A stretch of 64,000 nucleotides of DNA from Emiliania huxleyi CCMP1516 (GCF_000372725.1 NW_005201091.1:231183-295182), one strand, 5' to 3'; positions 8,512 through 19,292 are shown, counted from the stretch's first letter. The notes: generated by a model from the sequence alone, not told the origin. Numbers and translations: made by a program.

Positions 8512-11500
8512 TCAGGCAACCGTCGTCCGCCGCCCCACCGCCGCCTCGCCGCCTCCGCCGAAGTCGGTCGCCGCCAACCGGTCGAACTCGGCCATCCAGG
8601 CGGGCCTACAGCAGGACATGTCCCGGACGTGTCACGGGCATGTCGTGGACGCGCCACCAGCGGAGCCCATCCAGGCGGGCCAGCGGTCGCGCGGCTGCAC
8701 GGCGTGCCCTGCCCACTCCTTGAAGGTGGCCTACCCGAGACCGCCCGAGATTTGAAAGAGGGTCGCCACACGTCTCGACCAATCTCGGCTCATCTCTCGG
8801 CCCATCTCGTCTCATCTCGGACCGTCTCGCAGAGCAGCTGCGCGAAGCGTCGCTCCGCCCCCTTCGGCTTGCTCTCGATGAAGGCGGTGGCGAGCGCGTC
8901 CACCGCCTCGTCCAGCCGCTCGAGCTCGCCTGTCCGTGCAATCGCATCACACGCTCACCCTACCGCCTCACGCCGCTTCTGCGGAGCCTCAGCTGCCCCC
9001 GGCTCGCCCCCGTCCGACGAGGCGCCCGCCCACGCCTCCTTGCGCAGGTCGAGCGCGCCGCGCAGCAGGGAGGTGGTGACGGCGAGGCATGCCTGCGCCG
9101 CGGCGTCGCACCCCTGCGACTCTGCAAACAGCGACGGCGGAGCGCGCAGAGTCCGCTCGAGCAGCGACGCGAGGGCGGGGGGTAGCGGCGCGAGGAGCTT
9201 CCCGTCGACGCTGCCGCGATCGAGGTCGAAGCAGACCTGCAGGAAGGGGCCAGGAAGGGGCCAGGAAAGGTCCAGGAAAGGTCTAGGAAAGGTGCCGCGA
9301 TCGAGGTCGAAGCAGACCTAGCCGAGACGCGCCAGGATGGAGAGAGAGAAGACGCCGCTGTCGATCAAGTCGGACGCATCTCGGCGCATCTCGGCTACAT
9401 CAGACCACGCCAGTCGAGAGGTCGACGGACTGGGCGGAGAGGATGCCGTACAGGAAGGGGAAGGGCGCGCACAACACCGCGTCGTGCAGCGGCGGCAGCA
9501 GAGGCACGTACCTGAGCTCGGCTCATCTCGGCTCATCTCGGCGCTCATCTCGGCTCATCTCGGCGCTCATCTCGTCTCATCTCGCACGTCTGCGTCCAGC
9601 GGAGGGGAAGCAGCAGCGACGACGCGGAGTGCGCGGCGGCGGCGAGGCGGCGCGGGTCGGTCGAGACGAGGACGACCTTTTGCTCGACGAGGAGCGATAT
9701 TAATATCATAATAACAATATAATAATATACGCAATATGAGAAAGGAATGGAAGCAATATGATAAAGGACGGACCTTTTGCTCGACGAGGAGCGCCGCGAG
9801 CAGCGCAGAGAGGGCCGCGCCGCCGCGAGGCGCCGAAGCGAGGGGGGTGAGGGCAGCTTGGGGCGGCTCGACGCGGGCAGACAGGGAGCGCTCACACGGC
9901 CTGCGCGCCTCCACCAGCGTGCCCGCGCACCGCAGCCTCCACGGGTCTCCTGGAGTTTGATCGGCCAATCTCGCGTGAGCTCGGCGCATCTCGCGCCGCC
10001 GATCCACCCCCCCCCCTCTCTCTCTCTCTCTGTCTCTCTGTCTCTCTCTGTCTCTCTCTGTCTCTCTGTCTCTCTGTCTCTCTGTCTCTCTGTCTCTCTG
10101 TCTCTCTGTCTCTCTGCCGCTGTCTGTCCTCGCGGACGTCTCTGTCTCTGCCCACGTTGATGCCTCTGTCCATCCCTCTGTCCATCCCTCTGTCCATGCC
10201 TCTGTCTCTGTGTCGGCTCGCCGTTCGCGCGTGGCCCAGATGCCTCGACCAGCAGCGCGCAGGCGTCGTGCAGCCTACACCGATGCGTGCTTCTGATTGG
10301 GTCAGGCGCCGTGCCTCTTGTTCAATCTTAAAGGCGTCATCACTCAACCTCGACCACCGCGCCGCCTCGCCGTCGCCGGCGCAGCGCGGCGGCACCGACG
10401 CGCCGCCCTCGAGCGCCTCGGTCGCGAGTGGCAGCAGCGCGCGCGCGGCCGACTCGAGCGCGCGAGGAAGGTAGTGCGGGCCGAGGACGACCTACAGGAA
10501 GGCTCCAAGAAAGGTCTAGGAGAAGTCTAGGAAAGGATGGTAGTGCGGGCCGAGGACGACCTACAGGAAGGCTCCAGGAAAGGTCTAGGAGAAGTCTAGG
10601 AAAGGGAGGTAGTGCAGGCCGAGAACGACCAGGCACGCGCGCGACGGCGCGCAGCCGACGGGAAGGACGCAGCCGTGCGCCCGGCCGCCAACCTACAGGA
10701 AGGCTCCAGGAAAGGTCTAGGAAGGGTCTAGGAAAGGACGCAGCCGTGCGCCCGGCCGCCAACCTTGCTAGTTAGGCAGAGAGGGAGGGAGGGCGGAGCA
10801 GCGGCAGCCCCCTCCCCCTCCTCCTCCTCGCCGCCGCCGCCTCCCTCCCCGTCGCCACCGGAGGAGGAGGCGGCGGCGCCACCGCCGTTACCGCCGCCTC
10901 CGTTGCCGCCGCCTCCGTTGCCGCCGCCTCCGCTTGCCACGTGGCTGTCGCCGAGCATGAGAGCGAGGCCGCAGAACGGCGCGACCGAGAGCATGTTGAG
11001 CTCGGGGCCAGACCTCTCGTCCGAGCTTGTGCGGTGGAAGAGCACCTCGGGAGGAGAGCGGTGCTCCTCACAAGCGACGGGAAGGGCTGGCTACTTCAGA
11101 GCTTGTGCGGTGGAAGAGCACCTCGGGAGGAGAGCGGTGCTCCTCACAAGCGACGGGAAGGGCTGGCTACTTCAGAGCTTGTGCGGTGGAAGAGCACCTC
11201 GGGAGGAGAGCGGTGCTCCTCACAAGCGACGGGAAGGGCTGGCTACTTCAGAGCTTGTGCGGTGGAAGAGCACCTCGGGAGGAGAGCGGTGCTCCTCACA
11301 AGCGACGGGAAGGGCTGGCTACTTCAGAGCTTGTGCGGTGGAAGAGCACCTCGGGAGGAGAGCGGTGCTCCTCACAAGCGACGGGAAGGGCTGGCTACTT
11401 CAGAGCTTGTGCGGTGGAAGAGCACCTCGGGAGGAGAGCGGTGCTCCTCACAAGCGACGGGAAGGGCTGGCTACTTCAGAGCTTGTGCGGTGGAAGAGCA

Positions 11501-12223
11501 CCTCGGGAGGAGAGCGGTGCTCCTCACAAGCGACGGGAAGGGCTGGCTACTTCAGAGCTGAGGAACTGAGTCGAGCACCTCGGAAGAGTTTGTGCTCATC
11601 ACAGCGACGTGCCCGACGAGCGGCGGAGGGCCGCGCCCTGACGCGCCACTCAGCCGGCGCAGCACACACCGCTGCACGATGGCCGCCGCCGCGACAAGGT
11701 TCGCCCGCCGCCGCGTACTGACGCGCCTGCCAGCGCGCCCGAGCGTGGCGGCGGCGAGGTCGCGCCTCCGCTGCTCGGCGACGGCGGCGTCGGCGTCGGC
11801 GCGCTTGGCCTGGGCGACGGCGCGCGCCTTGTCGCTCAGCGTCCCGCCGGCGAGCAGCCGCTCGTAGCACGCCGCCGCCAGCTCGTACTCGCCCAGCTTG
11901 AGGCGCATGTTGACGTGCGAGAGGATCGTCGTCGGACGCGGGTCGAGCCCGCTCGCCTGCGCGAAGAGTGAGGCCGCCTCGGCTATGTCGCCGGCCGCGT
12001 TGGCCGCGAGCGCCTGCTTGGTCAGCCGGTTGTGCATCTCCGCTCGCTGCGCCGCCGAGTTGAAGGTCGCACGCTGAGGCGGCTGCACGATGCGATCGAC
12101 GGCGTCCGTCTGCTCGTCGTCGAGCTGCCGCAGGTGCGCGTCCGTCGAGGCTGCCAGTGCCGAGACGCTCCGCGACAGGTTCGTGGCCGACGAGACGAGG
12201 CTGGAGAAGGAGAGACTCGCCAT
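8512..12223 (-). CDS. DENN-domain protein with helical/IQ-like N-terminus (probable Rab GEF), multi-exon
   Basis: The first exon (11579-12223, start ATG 12223) encodes a TPR-like helical pair (AEMHNRLTKQALAANAAGDI, SHVNMRLKLGEYELAAACYE) and an IQ-like AAAAIVQRCVLRRLS. Later exons carry a DENN core: LVEARRPCERSLSARV, ALLAALLVEQK|VVLVSTDPRRL, then RW|TYVPLLPPLHDAVLCAPFPF and VCFDLDRGSVDGKLL. This matches the central DENN pattern of a re-edited phospholipase-like fold that activates Rab GTPases. Supported introns are 11046-11578 (GT-AG, 76-bp repeats), 9677-9773 (GT-AG), 9512-9593 (GC-AG) and 8606-8680 (GC-AG); others lie at about 10490-10735 and 9239-9320. The last exon ends PAWMAEFDRLAATDFGGG...TTVA with stop at 8512-8514. 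Exon borders between 8700 and 10750 are partly uncertain. Confidence 0.75.
8592..8680 (-). repeat. Direct repeats at both ends of the last DENN intron
   Basis: CCATCCAGGCGGGC occurs at 8592-8605 (start of the last exon) and 8667-8680 (start of the intron). GC donor, TAG acceptor. Joining gives in-frame DRWPAWMAEFDRL. Confidence 0.8.
9212..9319 (-). repeat. 27-bp perfect direct repeats around an 11-bp minisatellite intron
   Basis: 9212-9238 and 9293-9319 are identical (TGCCGCGATCGAGGTCGAAG core). Between them lie about five units of AGGAAAGGTCT/AGGAAGGGGCC. Confidence 0.85.
9674..9793 (-). repeat. 23-bp perfect direct repeats flanking an AT-rich intron
   Basis: 9674-9696 and 9771-9793 are identical. 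The sense strand reads GAGCAAAAG|GTC at both splice sites. The interior (about 9697-9770) is AT-rich, very unlike the surroundings. Confidence 0.85.
10010..10140. repeat. Pyrimidine (TCTCTG)n simple repeat
   Basis: An imperfect CTCTGTCTCT tract of about 120 bp in a DENN-gene intron, followed by four CCATCCCTCTGT-type units to about 10205. Confidence 0.9.
10460..10763 (-). repeat. Exon-plus-minisatellite duplications in the DENN gene
   Basis: GTAGTGCGGGCCGAGGACGA occurs at about 10471, 10531 and, diverged, 10608. GGACGCAGCCGTGCGCCCGG occurs at about 10665 and 10736. Each copy is separated by AGGAAAGGTCT-type 11-mers, so two or three introns here sit between copies of exon sequence. Confidence 0.75.
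11025..11556 (-). repeat. 76-bp tandem repeat, seven copies, inside a DENN intron
   Basis: The period is exactly 76 bp (starts at 11025, 11101, 11177, 11253, 11329, 11405, 11481) with almost no divergence, plus a decayed eighth unit to about 11615. On the sense strand each unit contains CCCGAG followed by GTGCTCTTCCACCGCACAAG, which is the acceptor and the start of the downstream exon. Confidence 0.95.
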
Positions 12224-13884
12224 GGTTTGCGGGTTTGCAAAATCGGCGGGGCCCATTTTTTTTTGAGAGTTTTTTTTTTGAGAGCGCCTTCGTTGTTAAT
12301 AGTACAAACCCAATGGTCCTCTGCGAGCGGTCCGTCGTTGCAGTCGCACACACGCACACGCCACGCCGCACCGCGCGCCCGCCCACCGCCCCGCCCAGGC
12401 GGGAAAGAGATGAGGAGATGGGACAGCAAAGGAGGAAGCCCAAACACGTATGGGAGGGTTCAGTAATGCGCCACGCTGCCCGGCGTCTCTCACTTTCCGG
12501 GACAGCCCCGCCCTTGTGAGGCAGGAAAGTGACGGCTACCCCGTACGCCCTGCGGCCTGCTACTCCGACGCCGACCGCCCATTCTCCCCTCCTCATTCCC
12601 CCCTCGAATGCTCCGGACCCCGACAAGCCGCCCGACGTTGGGCCTCTGCCCCGCACGCTCCCGCCCCTCTGCCCCTCACACACACCCAGGCCCGACATGC
12701 ACATACAAGACAAACCCGGCGTCCTGCTCTCAAAAGAAAAAGAAAAAATGGGAAGGAGGAGACCAGCGGGGGGAGACTCCCCGCCTATGCAACACCCCAG
12801 AGAGGGGCTGCCATCGCCGAAGCTGTGCCTAAGCATAACTCCCAAACCCGCAGCGGCCCGTGGCGCGCGGTTGATCGCGGCGCCGACTCCGCGGCGGCGC
12901 CATCTCACGCGGCGGGGCGCGTCGCGTCGTCGGCGCCAAAACAGACGCGAGCTCGCGGCGCGGCCGCGGCAGCAAAAACATCAACGACTACTTCTCCTTC
13001 TCTTCTCGTCTCGTCTCGTCTTGTCGCAGGCGCACACGCGCGCGACGTGCGCCCGTGTCGCCGCGTTCGCTCCGCGAAGGACGATTCGAACCGGGAGCCA
13101 GTCGGCGCAGCGGCGGGCGCGCGGCGGCAAAACGCACGACGCTCACCTCATGGAGATGCTGCTGCTTTGGCACCTCCTGATATAATGCTGATTTTTTGCT
13201 GAGCGGGGCGGAGGCACGCGGGCGGCGGAGGCGGCGGCGGACGACGTCTACTACCTGGCCGTCCCCTGTGGTAGCTTAGCGATCAGGGAGGATCTACCTG
13301 TTCGGCCTCGAGGAAGCTGCTGGGGGAGAGTGCGGCCCGATGGGGAGGAACGGGGCGAGCCCCCTCCAACCCACCCGCGCTAGGTCTCGGGTTTGACGCA
13401 TGGGGTCACTCCCGCGAAACTCGAGAGATTTTTAGAAGCCAGCAAGAAATGTGTCACACTTGAAACTCGTGAACTAGCCGGGGCAGTCGGAGAAGGGGCA
13501 ACTCCGTGCACTGACGGTCGGCCGTCAGAAAACACGCCTCCGTGGCTCGGGTTACACCAATCCTCGCTACCCAACGCGGCCAAAGGATATCCACCTCGAG
13601 AACCTCGAGAGAGAGGCGATCACCAAGCCTTACGTGGACGAATTCAAACCTACTTTTATGGTTTACCCACACTCTGCGAGTACTCGGGCTGTCCGTCCCA
13701 ACGACTGTCACTCCCCTTTCTCCCGGCCGAGGTGGGGCGCGCGCGGGGGCGGCGGGTGTGCGGGATGTCTGTGGGCCCGAGAGCGATATGCCATGTCCGC
13801 CTTGCTTTGTTTCCTAACATCGAAGGCTAGCTCAAAAGAAAATCCAGACCGAAGATCGAGGATGTTCTCGCCGATCGGAGATGC
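12224..13884. other. Intergenic region
   Basis: It contains A/T runs just upstream of the DENN start (12240-12290), the intact copy of the dispersed repeat (12377-12552) and GC-rich unassigned DNA. At about 13530-13700 (+) a short stretch reads like normal protein (NPRYPTRPKDIHLENLER, then VDEFKPTFMVYP), which could be an isolated exon or gene remnant. I could not connect it to a gene. Confidence 0.4.
12377..12552. repeat. Dispersed repeat, intact copy
   Basis: The contiguous counterpart of the split copy at 7232-7376 plus 8078-8109. Confidence 0.7.
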
Positions 13885-14940
13885 GTGAGGAACAAATCGG
13901 CTCTGGATGGGCGCTGCCTTCCACGTCTCGGGCATTCGTCGATGAGCCGTTGCCGGAGACTGTCTGCGCTCTCGCTGCCGGTCGTCGTCCTGCTGCTGCT
14001 CCTTACGCGTCGGCTCGATCTGACGCAGCTCTCAACCCAGTTCGCGCTATCTGCCATTGTGTCGCCGGTGCAGGCACTCTACCCACCGCCACAGCTGCTC
14101 GCACGCAGGGTGGCCGAGCGTACGCCTCCGCACTTGGCGCGCGCGCAGTGGCGCGCGCAATACGCGCCGAGCAACGTCTCGATCGTCTCGATCGTGAGCT
14201 CTGGCTACCGGCAGTGGACAGATCATCTGGTGGCGAACATGCGCGCGCTTGGCCTCCTATCTTACCTGAGGCTGATCACGAACGACGGTAGATGCCACGC
14301 GTACCTGCTCGCGAGCGGGATCAACGTGCAGCTCACGCCCAGCTCGACGCGTGATGGATCGGGGTCAGCGGAGCTGCGTTACGGGACGGTGGGCTATCAG
14401 AAGCTCGTGCACCAGCTGCCCGCTGTCGTACTGCGGGAGTTCCGTGTAGGACGCTCGGTGCTCTTCCTGGATGCGGACATCACGCTTCTCGCCAACCCGC
14501 TTGCCTACCTCGCGCCACTGGGCGGGGACATGTATGTGCAAGATGATCTTCGCAAGCCCGATTCACGCTTCAATGGTGGCTTCTTCTTTGCCGCCGCCTC
14601 GTCGCAGACGGAGCGTGTCTTTATCGACATGGACGAGTACATTCGTGCGCACCCGACCACAAATAATCAGCCTGCCTTCAACTGGGCTCTGCTGAGGCAC
14701 GCGCGCCGCCTGCGCATCCACGTGCTCGATCCGCTCCTTTTTGCGAACGGCCAGGCCTTCTTCGACCTGGGCACTGCTGCCACGCGCATCTTGCCAGTGC
14801 TGGTGCACCACAACTTTGCAGTGGGTGTGGGCACCAAGGTGGAACGCGCGCGTCGCCACGGGCTGCTGGTTGAACGCGCCGACCTCGGCTCGCTGCTCGC
14901 GAACTACTCGATGGCCCACTTGTCGCGGACAGAGTCATGA
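13885..14940 (+). CDS. Nucleotide-diphospho-sugar transferase-like type II membrane protein
   Basis: A single-exon frame of 351 residues from the ATG at 13885; an internal ATG at 13942 is the likelier start because the membrane anchor (LSALSLPVVVLLLLL) follows at once. The lumenal part has the layout of the Nucleotid_trans family: an N-terminal strand (VSIVSIVSSGYRQWTDHLV), RYGTVGYQKLVHQLP, the metal-binding DxD in SVLFLDADITLLANP, then a FNGGFFFAAASS acceptor-side motif and a late VLVHHNFAVGVGTK. It is expected to act in the Golgi on glycans. Its donor sugar cannot be deduced. It resembles only loosely the larger GT77-type gene at 42270-47426. Confidence 0.75.
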   Translation: MRNKSALDGRCLPRLGHSSMSRCRRLSALSLPVVVLLLLLTRRLDLTQLSTQFALSAIVSPVQALYPPPQLLARRVAERTPPHLARAQWRAQYAPSNVSIVSIVSSGYRQWTDHLVANMRALGLLSYLRLITNDGRCHAYLLASGINVQLTPSSTRDGSGSAELRYGTVGYQKLVHQLPAVVLREFRVGRSVLFLDADITLLANPLAYLAPLGGDMYVQDDLRKPDSRFNGGFFFAAASSQTERVFIDMDEYIRAHPTTNNQPAFNWALLRHARRLRIHVLDPLLFANGQAFFDLGTAATRILPVLVHHNFAVGVGTKVERARRHGLLVERADLGSLLANYSMAHLSRTES

Positions 14941-16229
14941 GCCCCTGTGGCGTGTGACCCTCCATTTCCCTCCCGTATTATAGACCCTTTTCCCGCCCCG
15001 GGGAATGGCGGGGGTGGGGTTATACGTCCGTCCGCCCCGCACGAGCCACTACGAGCTCGGCGGGGCGCGCCATTGCACACGGGGGTCCCCAGGGGTTTCA
15101 TCCGGGGGTGTTAGAGGTTTCATACGGCTCTAGTGGGGTGTTGCACGTGAATGAAAGATTTTCCGCACTGCCGCTAAGCCCCGGTTTGGATGGGTCAAAA
15201 ACGCGGTTTCTCGTCCCCCAAAACCTCTCGAGACCTCCACCGCCAAGTTATGTCCCGGAGCTTTGCCGGCCAACAAGAGGGGACTTCTGCGCGGAGGCCA
15301 GAGAGGCCCGCGTGGGGGAACGCGAGCCGGATGGAGCCGTCGCGAGGGCACCGGTGCAGTGGTGGCAGCGGTACTAGTGCTGATCTCGGCTAGCATCGAT
15401 TTGTATTGTGTTTTGCAGCGTTGTTACAGCGGCGCCCGTCGTCAAGATGAATGAGTCGCTCCGCCGGGAGAGCGTCTCACATGACAACATAACATACTCA
15501 TACATGTATTCATTCATGACTCTCAGGCAGCGCCTTGTTGTCCTTCGGGAGTTCGCAGAAAAAGAAACGCCGATGCGTCTGCCCGTTCCCCTGTCCTGGA
15601 CAGGCGCATCTGCCCGTTCCCCTGTGTCCCTGACATGGCACTGCTGCCATTCGCTCCTCCGACGGGATGCGCCTGCCGCACCTGCATCCTCCCGCGTGCA
15701 CGATCGCCCGCCATGCATGCGTGTGTGTCTGTGTGCGAATTGAAAGCGAGTCGAGAGGCGCGACGCGCGCCCACTGACCCTATCCTTCCGCACGTGTGTG
15801 TGTTGCTGTCCCCTGTCCGTCAGCGTCTCCGTACTCCGACCGCGACGACACCACGGTTGGGTGTGCTCGTGTCTCGCGTGATCCGTGATGAGTCAGTTCG
15901 GTGTGCGGCCCTCTGTGGCGCGACGAGCGCCCCTAGCCATATATGTCTGGACTGCGCAGGTGCGCAGCTGTACGAAGCGCTCTAGGGGAGGCACACTTTT
16001 TCGACTTTGGTGAAAGAAACGGCCGTGCACGCCCCATCGTGCACGTAGTTGGTAGTAACTCTACTTCGTGTGACGTAACGCGCTCTACGCAGTGGTACGA
16101 CGCCGACTAGAAATAGAAAAAGTCTAAACACGGACTAGCACTAGGAGGGGTGGAGAGGAAGTGGAACGGCACAGACCCGAGACGGCGACCGCCACCGCAC
16201 ATATAGAGGTCGTATCGAGCCGCGCGCGG
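14941..16229. other. Intergenic region
   Basis: No supported gene. Short open frames are of low quality. A tandem of about 21 bp (GCGTCTGCCCGTTCCCCTGT, twice) lies at about 15574-15625. Confidence 0.5.
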
Positions 16230-18218
16230 CTAACGCTTCTTCCTCTTCGCCTTTTTTCCCGCCCCTGCCTTGCCGCCCCCCATGCCTCCCCCGGCCGCCT
16301 TGGCCGCGCCGAAGCCCGTCTTGGTGGCGGCCGCCTCCTCCTCGCACGCGGCCCACCGCTGCAGCGCTGCCGAGTGGCCGTCGAGCGCCTCCATGCTGTC
16401 CATCAGCGAGTTGGTCAGCGCGCGCAGAGAGGCCTCCGACTTGGCGCCCCCGTACGCCGATCGGAGGTACCTGCAGGAAGGTTCCGAGAAGGTTCAGAGG
16501 AAGGCTCGGAGAACGTCTCGCCCCCGCCCGACGCTCGGAGTTGCATCCGCGTCTGCTCCGCCAGCACAGCCTCGTAGTGCTGCAGGACGCGCCGCGCCGC
16601 GCCGACCAAGCCAAGCCTCGCTGCGAGCTCCGCCGCCGTGGCGCCGCCCCAACGCACCGGCTCGCACTGCAGCAGCCGTTCTGCCAGCGAGGTGGCGGTC
16701 GCCTCCGACAGCGCATCCTCCTCCGCCCTCCTCGCCGCTGCCGCCGCCGCCGCCGCCTCCCTCGCCTCCCCCTTGGCCGCCCTGGCCAACTCCTTGCCCG
16801 CCCTCCTCTCCTCCTTGCCCGCCCCCGGCCCGAACGCACCCACCGCCGCCTCTGCCGCCGCCTCCGCCCTCGTCGCCGCGAGCGCTGCCCTCCTCGCCGC
16901 CTCGCCCGCGGGCACGGCCCGGCCGCCCCCCGCCCTTCGGCGGCCCCCGGCCCTTCGGCCGCCCCCGGCCGCCAAGTGCCGCGCAGACAGGAAGCCGAAT
17001 GGGAGCGGCGCGTGCAGCCGCAGCCACTGCGGCAGCGGCAGCGCCTATGGGGAGGCTGCGAGAGAAAATTGGGGGGGGGGGGGGGGAGGTCCCCAGAAGA
17101 GGCGCTGCGCGGCAGACGGCAGCGCCGAGACGGGTGCCCCGTCCGACAAGGCGGCCGGCTGGCCGGCGCGCGTGAGCGCGTGCTGCCGAAGGTGCGCGTA
17201 CGAGAGGCTCCAGATGTGCGAGTCGACGCCGACGGTGAGGTGGACGGAGGGCTGCGAGGCGACCTCGTCCTCGACCGGCTCGAGGAGCGTGTCGGTGGTG
17301 TGCGGGTAGCCGGCGGGAATGTAGAGCACCTATCAGGGTTTGGGATCCCTTGTGGTAGGGTACGCCACACTGACCCAGTAGCAAGGGGTGTGAGGGTGTG
17401 GGGATGTGGAGCTCCTGCCCCGGCTCCATCACAGTGTCGATCAGCAAGTCCTCCTCCACAAACTCCATGTGGTCGGTGCCTTTGCCGCGAGCGAACGGGT
17501 CGAGCGAGGGTGTCTTCCCTGGCGGGGGAGGCCGGTACACCCTCCACCGCTTTCGGCCCGTGCACTGCACGAGGACCACGTCCTGCGCGTCGGTGTGCAG
17601 CTGAGTCGAAGTGGCGAGGCCGGGCTTGCTCAGGTAGACGTTCAGCCAGATGGGCAGGCCGGTCGCCTCGAGCATGGCGAGCGAGATGCTGGCGAGCTTC
17701 GGGACGAGGAAGCCCGCGTTGAGCATCACGACCGTCGCAGAGTCCATCCGGGTGTCGACGTCTGCAAAGCTGAAGCCGGCTGCAAACGGCTGGTTGTAGA
17801 CGCCTCCTTGGTGGCGCATGCCGCTGGCGACGAACTGGGGCGGGAGGAGGGTCACGTCGCGCGCCACGTCCTCCATCGTGAAGGCGCCCACCGCGAACTC
17901 CCAATGCTCCTCCAGCTTGAAGGCGACCTCTCCGAAGCCGTCGCTCACAAACGCTCGGTGGCTCACCAGAGTGCTGAAGGCGTGCCGCCAGGGCGCGGAG
18001 GCGAGCGGCTCGTGCGGTGCGGGCGCGGAGCTCTCCGCAGGCGCTGCGCGGATCGATGAGAGCGCAGCCTCAGTCGCGTCGAGGCTGGCCGCCACCGTCA
18101 CCATCTCGCAGCCGCCACGCCGACTGCGGCTCGGGCCGGCCAGCGCTGCGGCTCGAGTGGCGGGAGGGATGACGGGCCGGGTGAAGTGGAGCGTCGCAGA
18201 GGCGGCGATGAGGAGCAT
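16230..18218 (-). CDS. JmjC-domain (cupin-8 type) oxygenase with basic C-terminus
   Basis: Start ATG 18218, stop 16230-16232. Residues about 60-290 form a JmjC fold. The Fe(II) ligands are visible as His208-x-Asp210 in LHTDAQDVV and His278 in YIPAGYPHTTD, and FADVDTRMDSATVVMLNAGF fits the core. Such 2-oxoglutarate oxygenases hydroxylate ribosomal or other proteins, or act on histones. The C-terminus is Ala-rich coiled coil ending in a KKAKRKKR nuclear-type signal. Intron 17330-17414 must use a GA donor to give EPGQ|VLYIPAG, the family reading. Intron 16471-16547 also has a GA donor and gives EQTR|YLRSAYGG. A third intron ends at about 17048. The exact branch (RIOX-like or other) is uncertain. 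Confidence 0.8.
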
Positions 18219-18612
18219 TTGGGCGACTGGTCTCTGATCTCGCTGGCGCAGGGCGAACTAACGCAACAAGCTAGTGGGTCCCGCGGGGTGGCCCCGGCCG
18301 GGGGCGAAAAAAAGAAAAAAAAAGAGAAACGCGGTCGCCAACTGTCATGTCGGTAGCCGCTCTGCACCGCTCGCTGCTGGAGCGCGGTTGAAAAAATACG
18401 TCTTTCCTTCAAATTCGCTCTGCGGCGATGGTCCGATGGTTTTGTAACGCGAGAGAGAGAGAATTCTTGATACGAAACCACGACGACACACACCAGTCGA
18501 CTCGCATCGGTTGCCTCCATGAACGGCGGAGCTATTCTCGCGCCCACACCACACCTGGCTCCAACACGTGGACACGCCCATAGCTGGGGACACTACTAGG
18601 TCACGCATGGCA
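18219..18612. other. Intergenic region
   Basis: No gene. A purine (A-rich) run at 18304-18330 and a GAGAGAGAGAATTC motif at 18450 lie between the JmjC start and the ankyrin gene. Confidence 0.4.
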
Positions 18613-19119
18613 TCACAGAAGTTTTATCTCTGGGCCCCGAAAGGCATCTCTAGCAGTGTCGTTACACATGCCCCCTCCCCTCCTGGGCGCATGCGCCTCA
18701 CGTCTCGCCAGAGCATAAGCCCTTGGCGTGTGGCGAGACGAGTTTTTCGCCATTGCAGCGAGCAGCAAGCCGCCCGCCGCAAACAGCCGGAGGCCTAAGT
18801 CGTAAGTGCCTCGCCACCCTAGGAGCAGCCGAGCGCAGTCGAGCTGGCCCTCCTGGCACGCGATGGCCAGCGCGGTGGAGCCACGGCCCGTCGTCGCCCC
18901 CACGCTCGCGCCGCTCTCGAGCAGCAGCCGCACGGCGTCGGCCTGCCCGTGCTGAGCGGCCCAGCCAAGCAGCGTGAAGTTGTTCTTGGCCTCGAGCCGC
19001 GCGTCGAGCAGGGCCGTGAGCGCCGGGCCGCGCGTCCGCCCGGAGAGGAGGGCGCGCAGCGAGCCCAGGTTGCCCTGGCGCAGCTCGGCGGGCACGACCG
19101 GGCTGATGGCGCCGCTCAT
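18613..19119 (-). CDS. Short ankyrin-repeat protein, 3' end uncertain
   Basis: From the ATG at 19119 the frame reads about 100 good residues with two to three ankyrin repeats (NNFTLLGWAAQHGQADAVRL, then GSTALAIACQEGQLDCARLL). After LLLGW (about 18820) the frame reads into low-quality sequence to the stop at 18613, so an intron probably starts near 18820 and the true 3' exon was not found. The function is protein binding of unknown partner. It is divergently transcribed from the MetRS gene, with a 291-bp shared upstream region that contains an A-rich box and the 32-bp element at 19261. Confidence 0.6.
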   Translation of the reverse strand: MSGAISPVVPAELRQGNLGSLRALLSGRTRGPALTALLDARLEAKNNFTLLGWAAQHGQADAVRLLLESGASVGATTGRGSTALAIACQEGQLDCARLLLGWRGTYDLGLRLFAAGGLLLAAMAKNSSRHTPRAYALARREAHAPRRGGGMCNDTARDAFRGPEIKLL

Positions 19120-19260
19120 GGCGATTGATTCCGCCGCCGCCACCGCCGCCACAAAAGAGCCATACTGTGTGCTCTTCCGGAGCCCCGCCGGGCGAAGTAA
19201 AATTCTTCCCGTAAAGAGTTTAGGTTTATTGAAAGAAAGAAAACGGAAAAAAGGAGGAAT

Positions 19261-19292
19261 GGAGGACGGCACGCCGCCACCACACAGGGATT
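19261..19292 (+). promoter_or_regulatory. 32-bp sequence shared upstream of two genes
   Basis: Identical over 32 bp to 55938-55969 (GGACGGCACGCCGCCACCAC core). One copy lies 118 bp before the MetRS start, the other 143 bp before the aquaporin-like gene, in the same orientation as the gene. Function is inferred from position only. Confidence 0.45.

Noticed and set aside
13057..13105. tRNA gene on the minus strand (GGTTCGAATC B-box)
   Set aside because: The T stem does not pair and no A-box lies at the right distance.
13530..13700. Exon of a conserved protein (NPRYPTRPKDIHLENLER)
   Set aside because: Composition looks coding, but no splice sites, neighbours or family could be established, so it is mentioned only in the intergenic entry.
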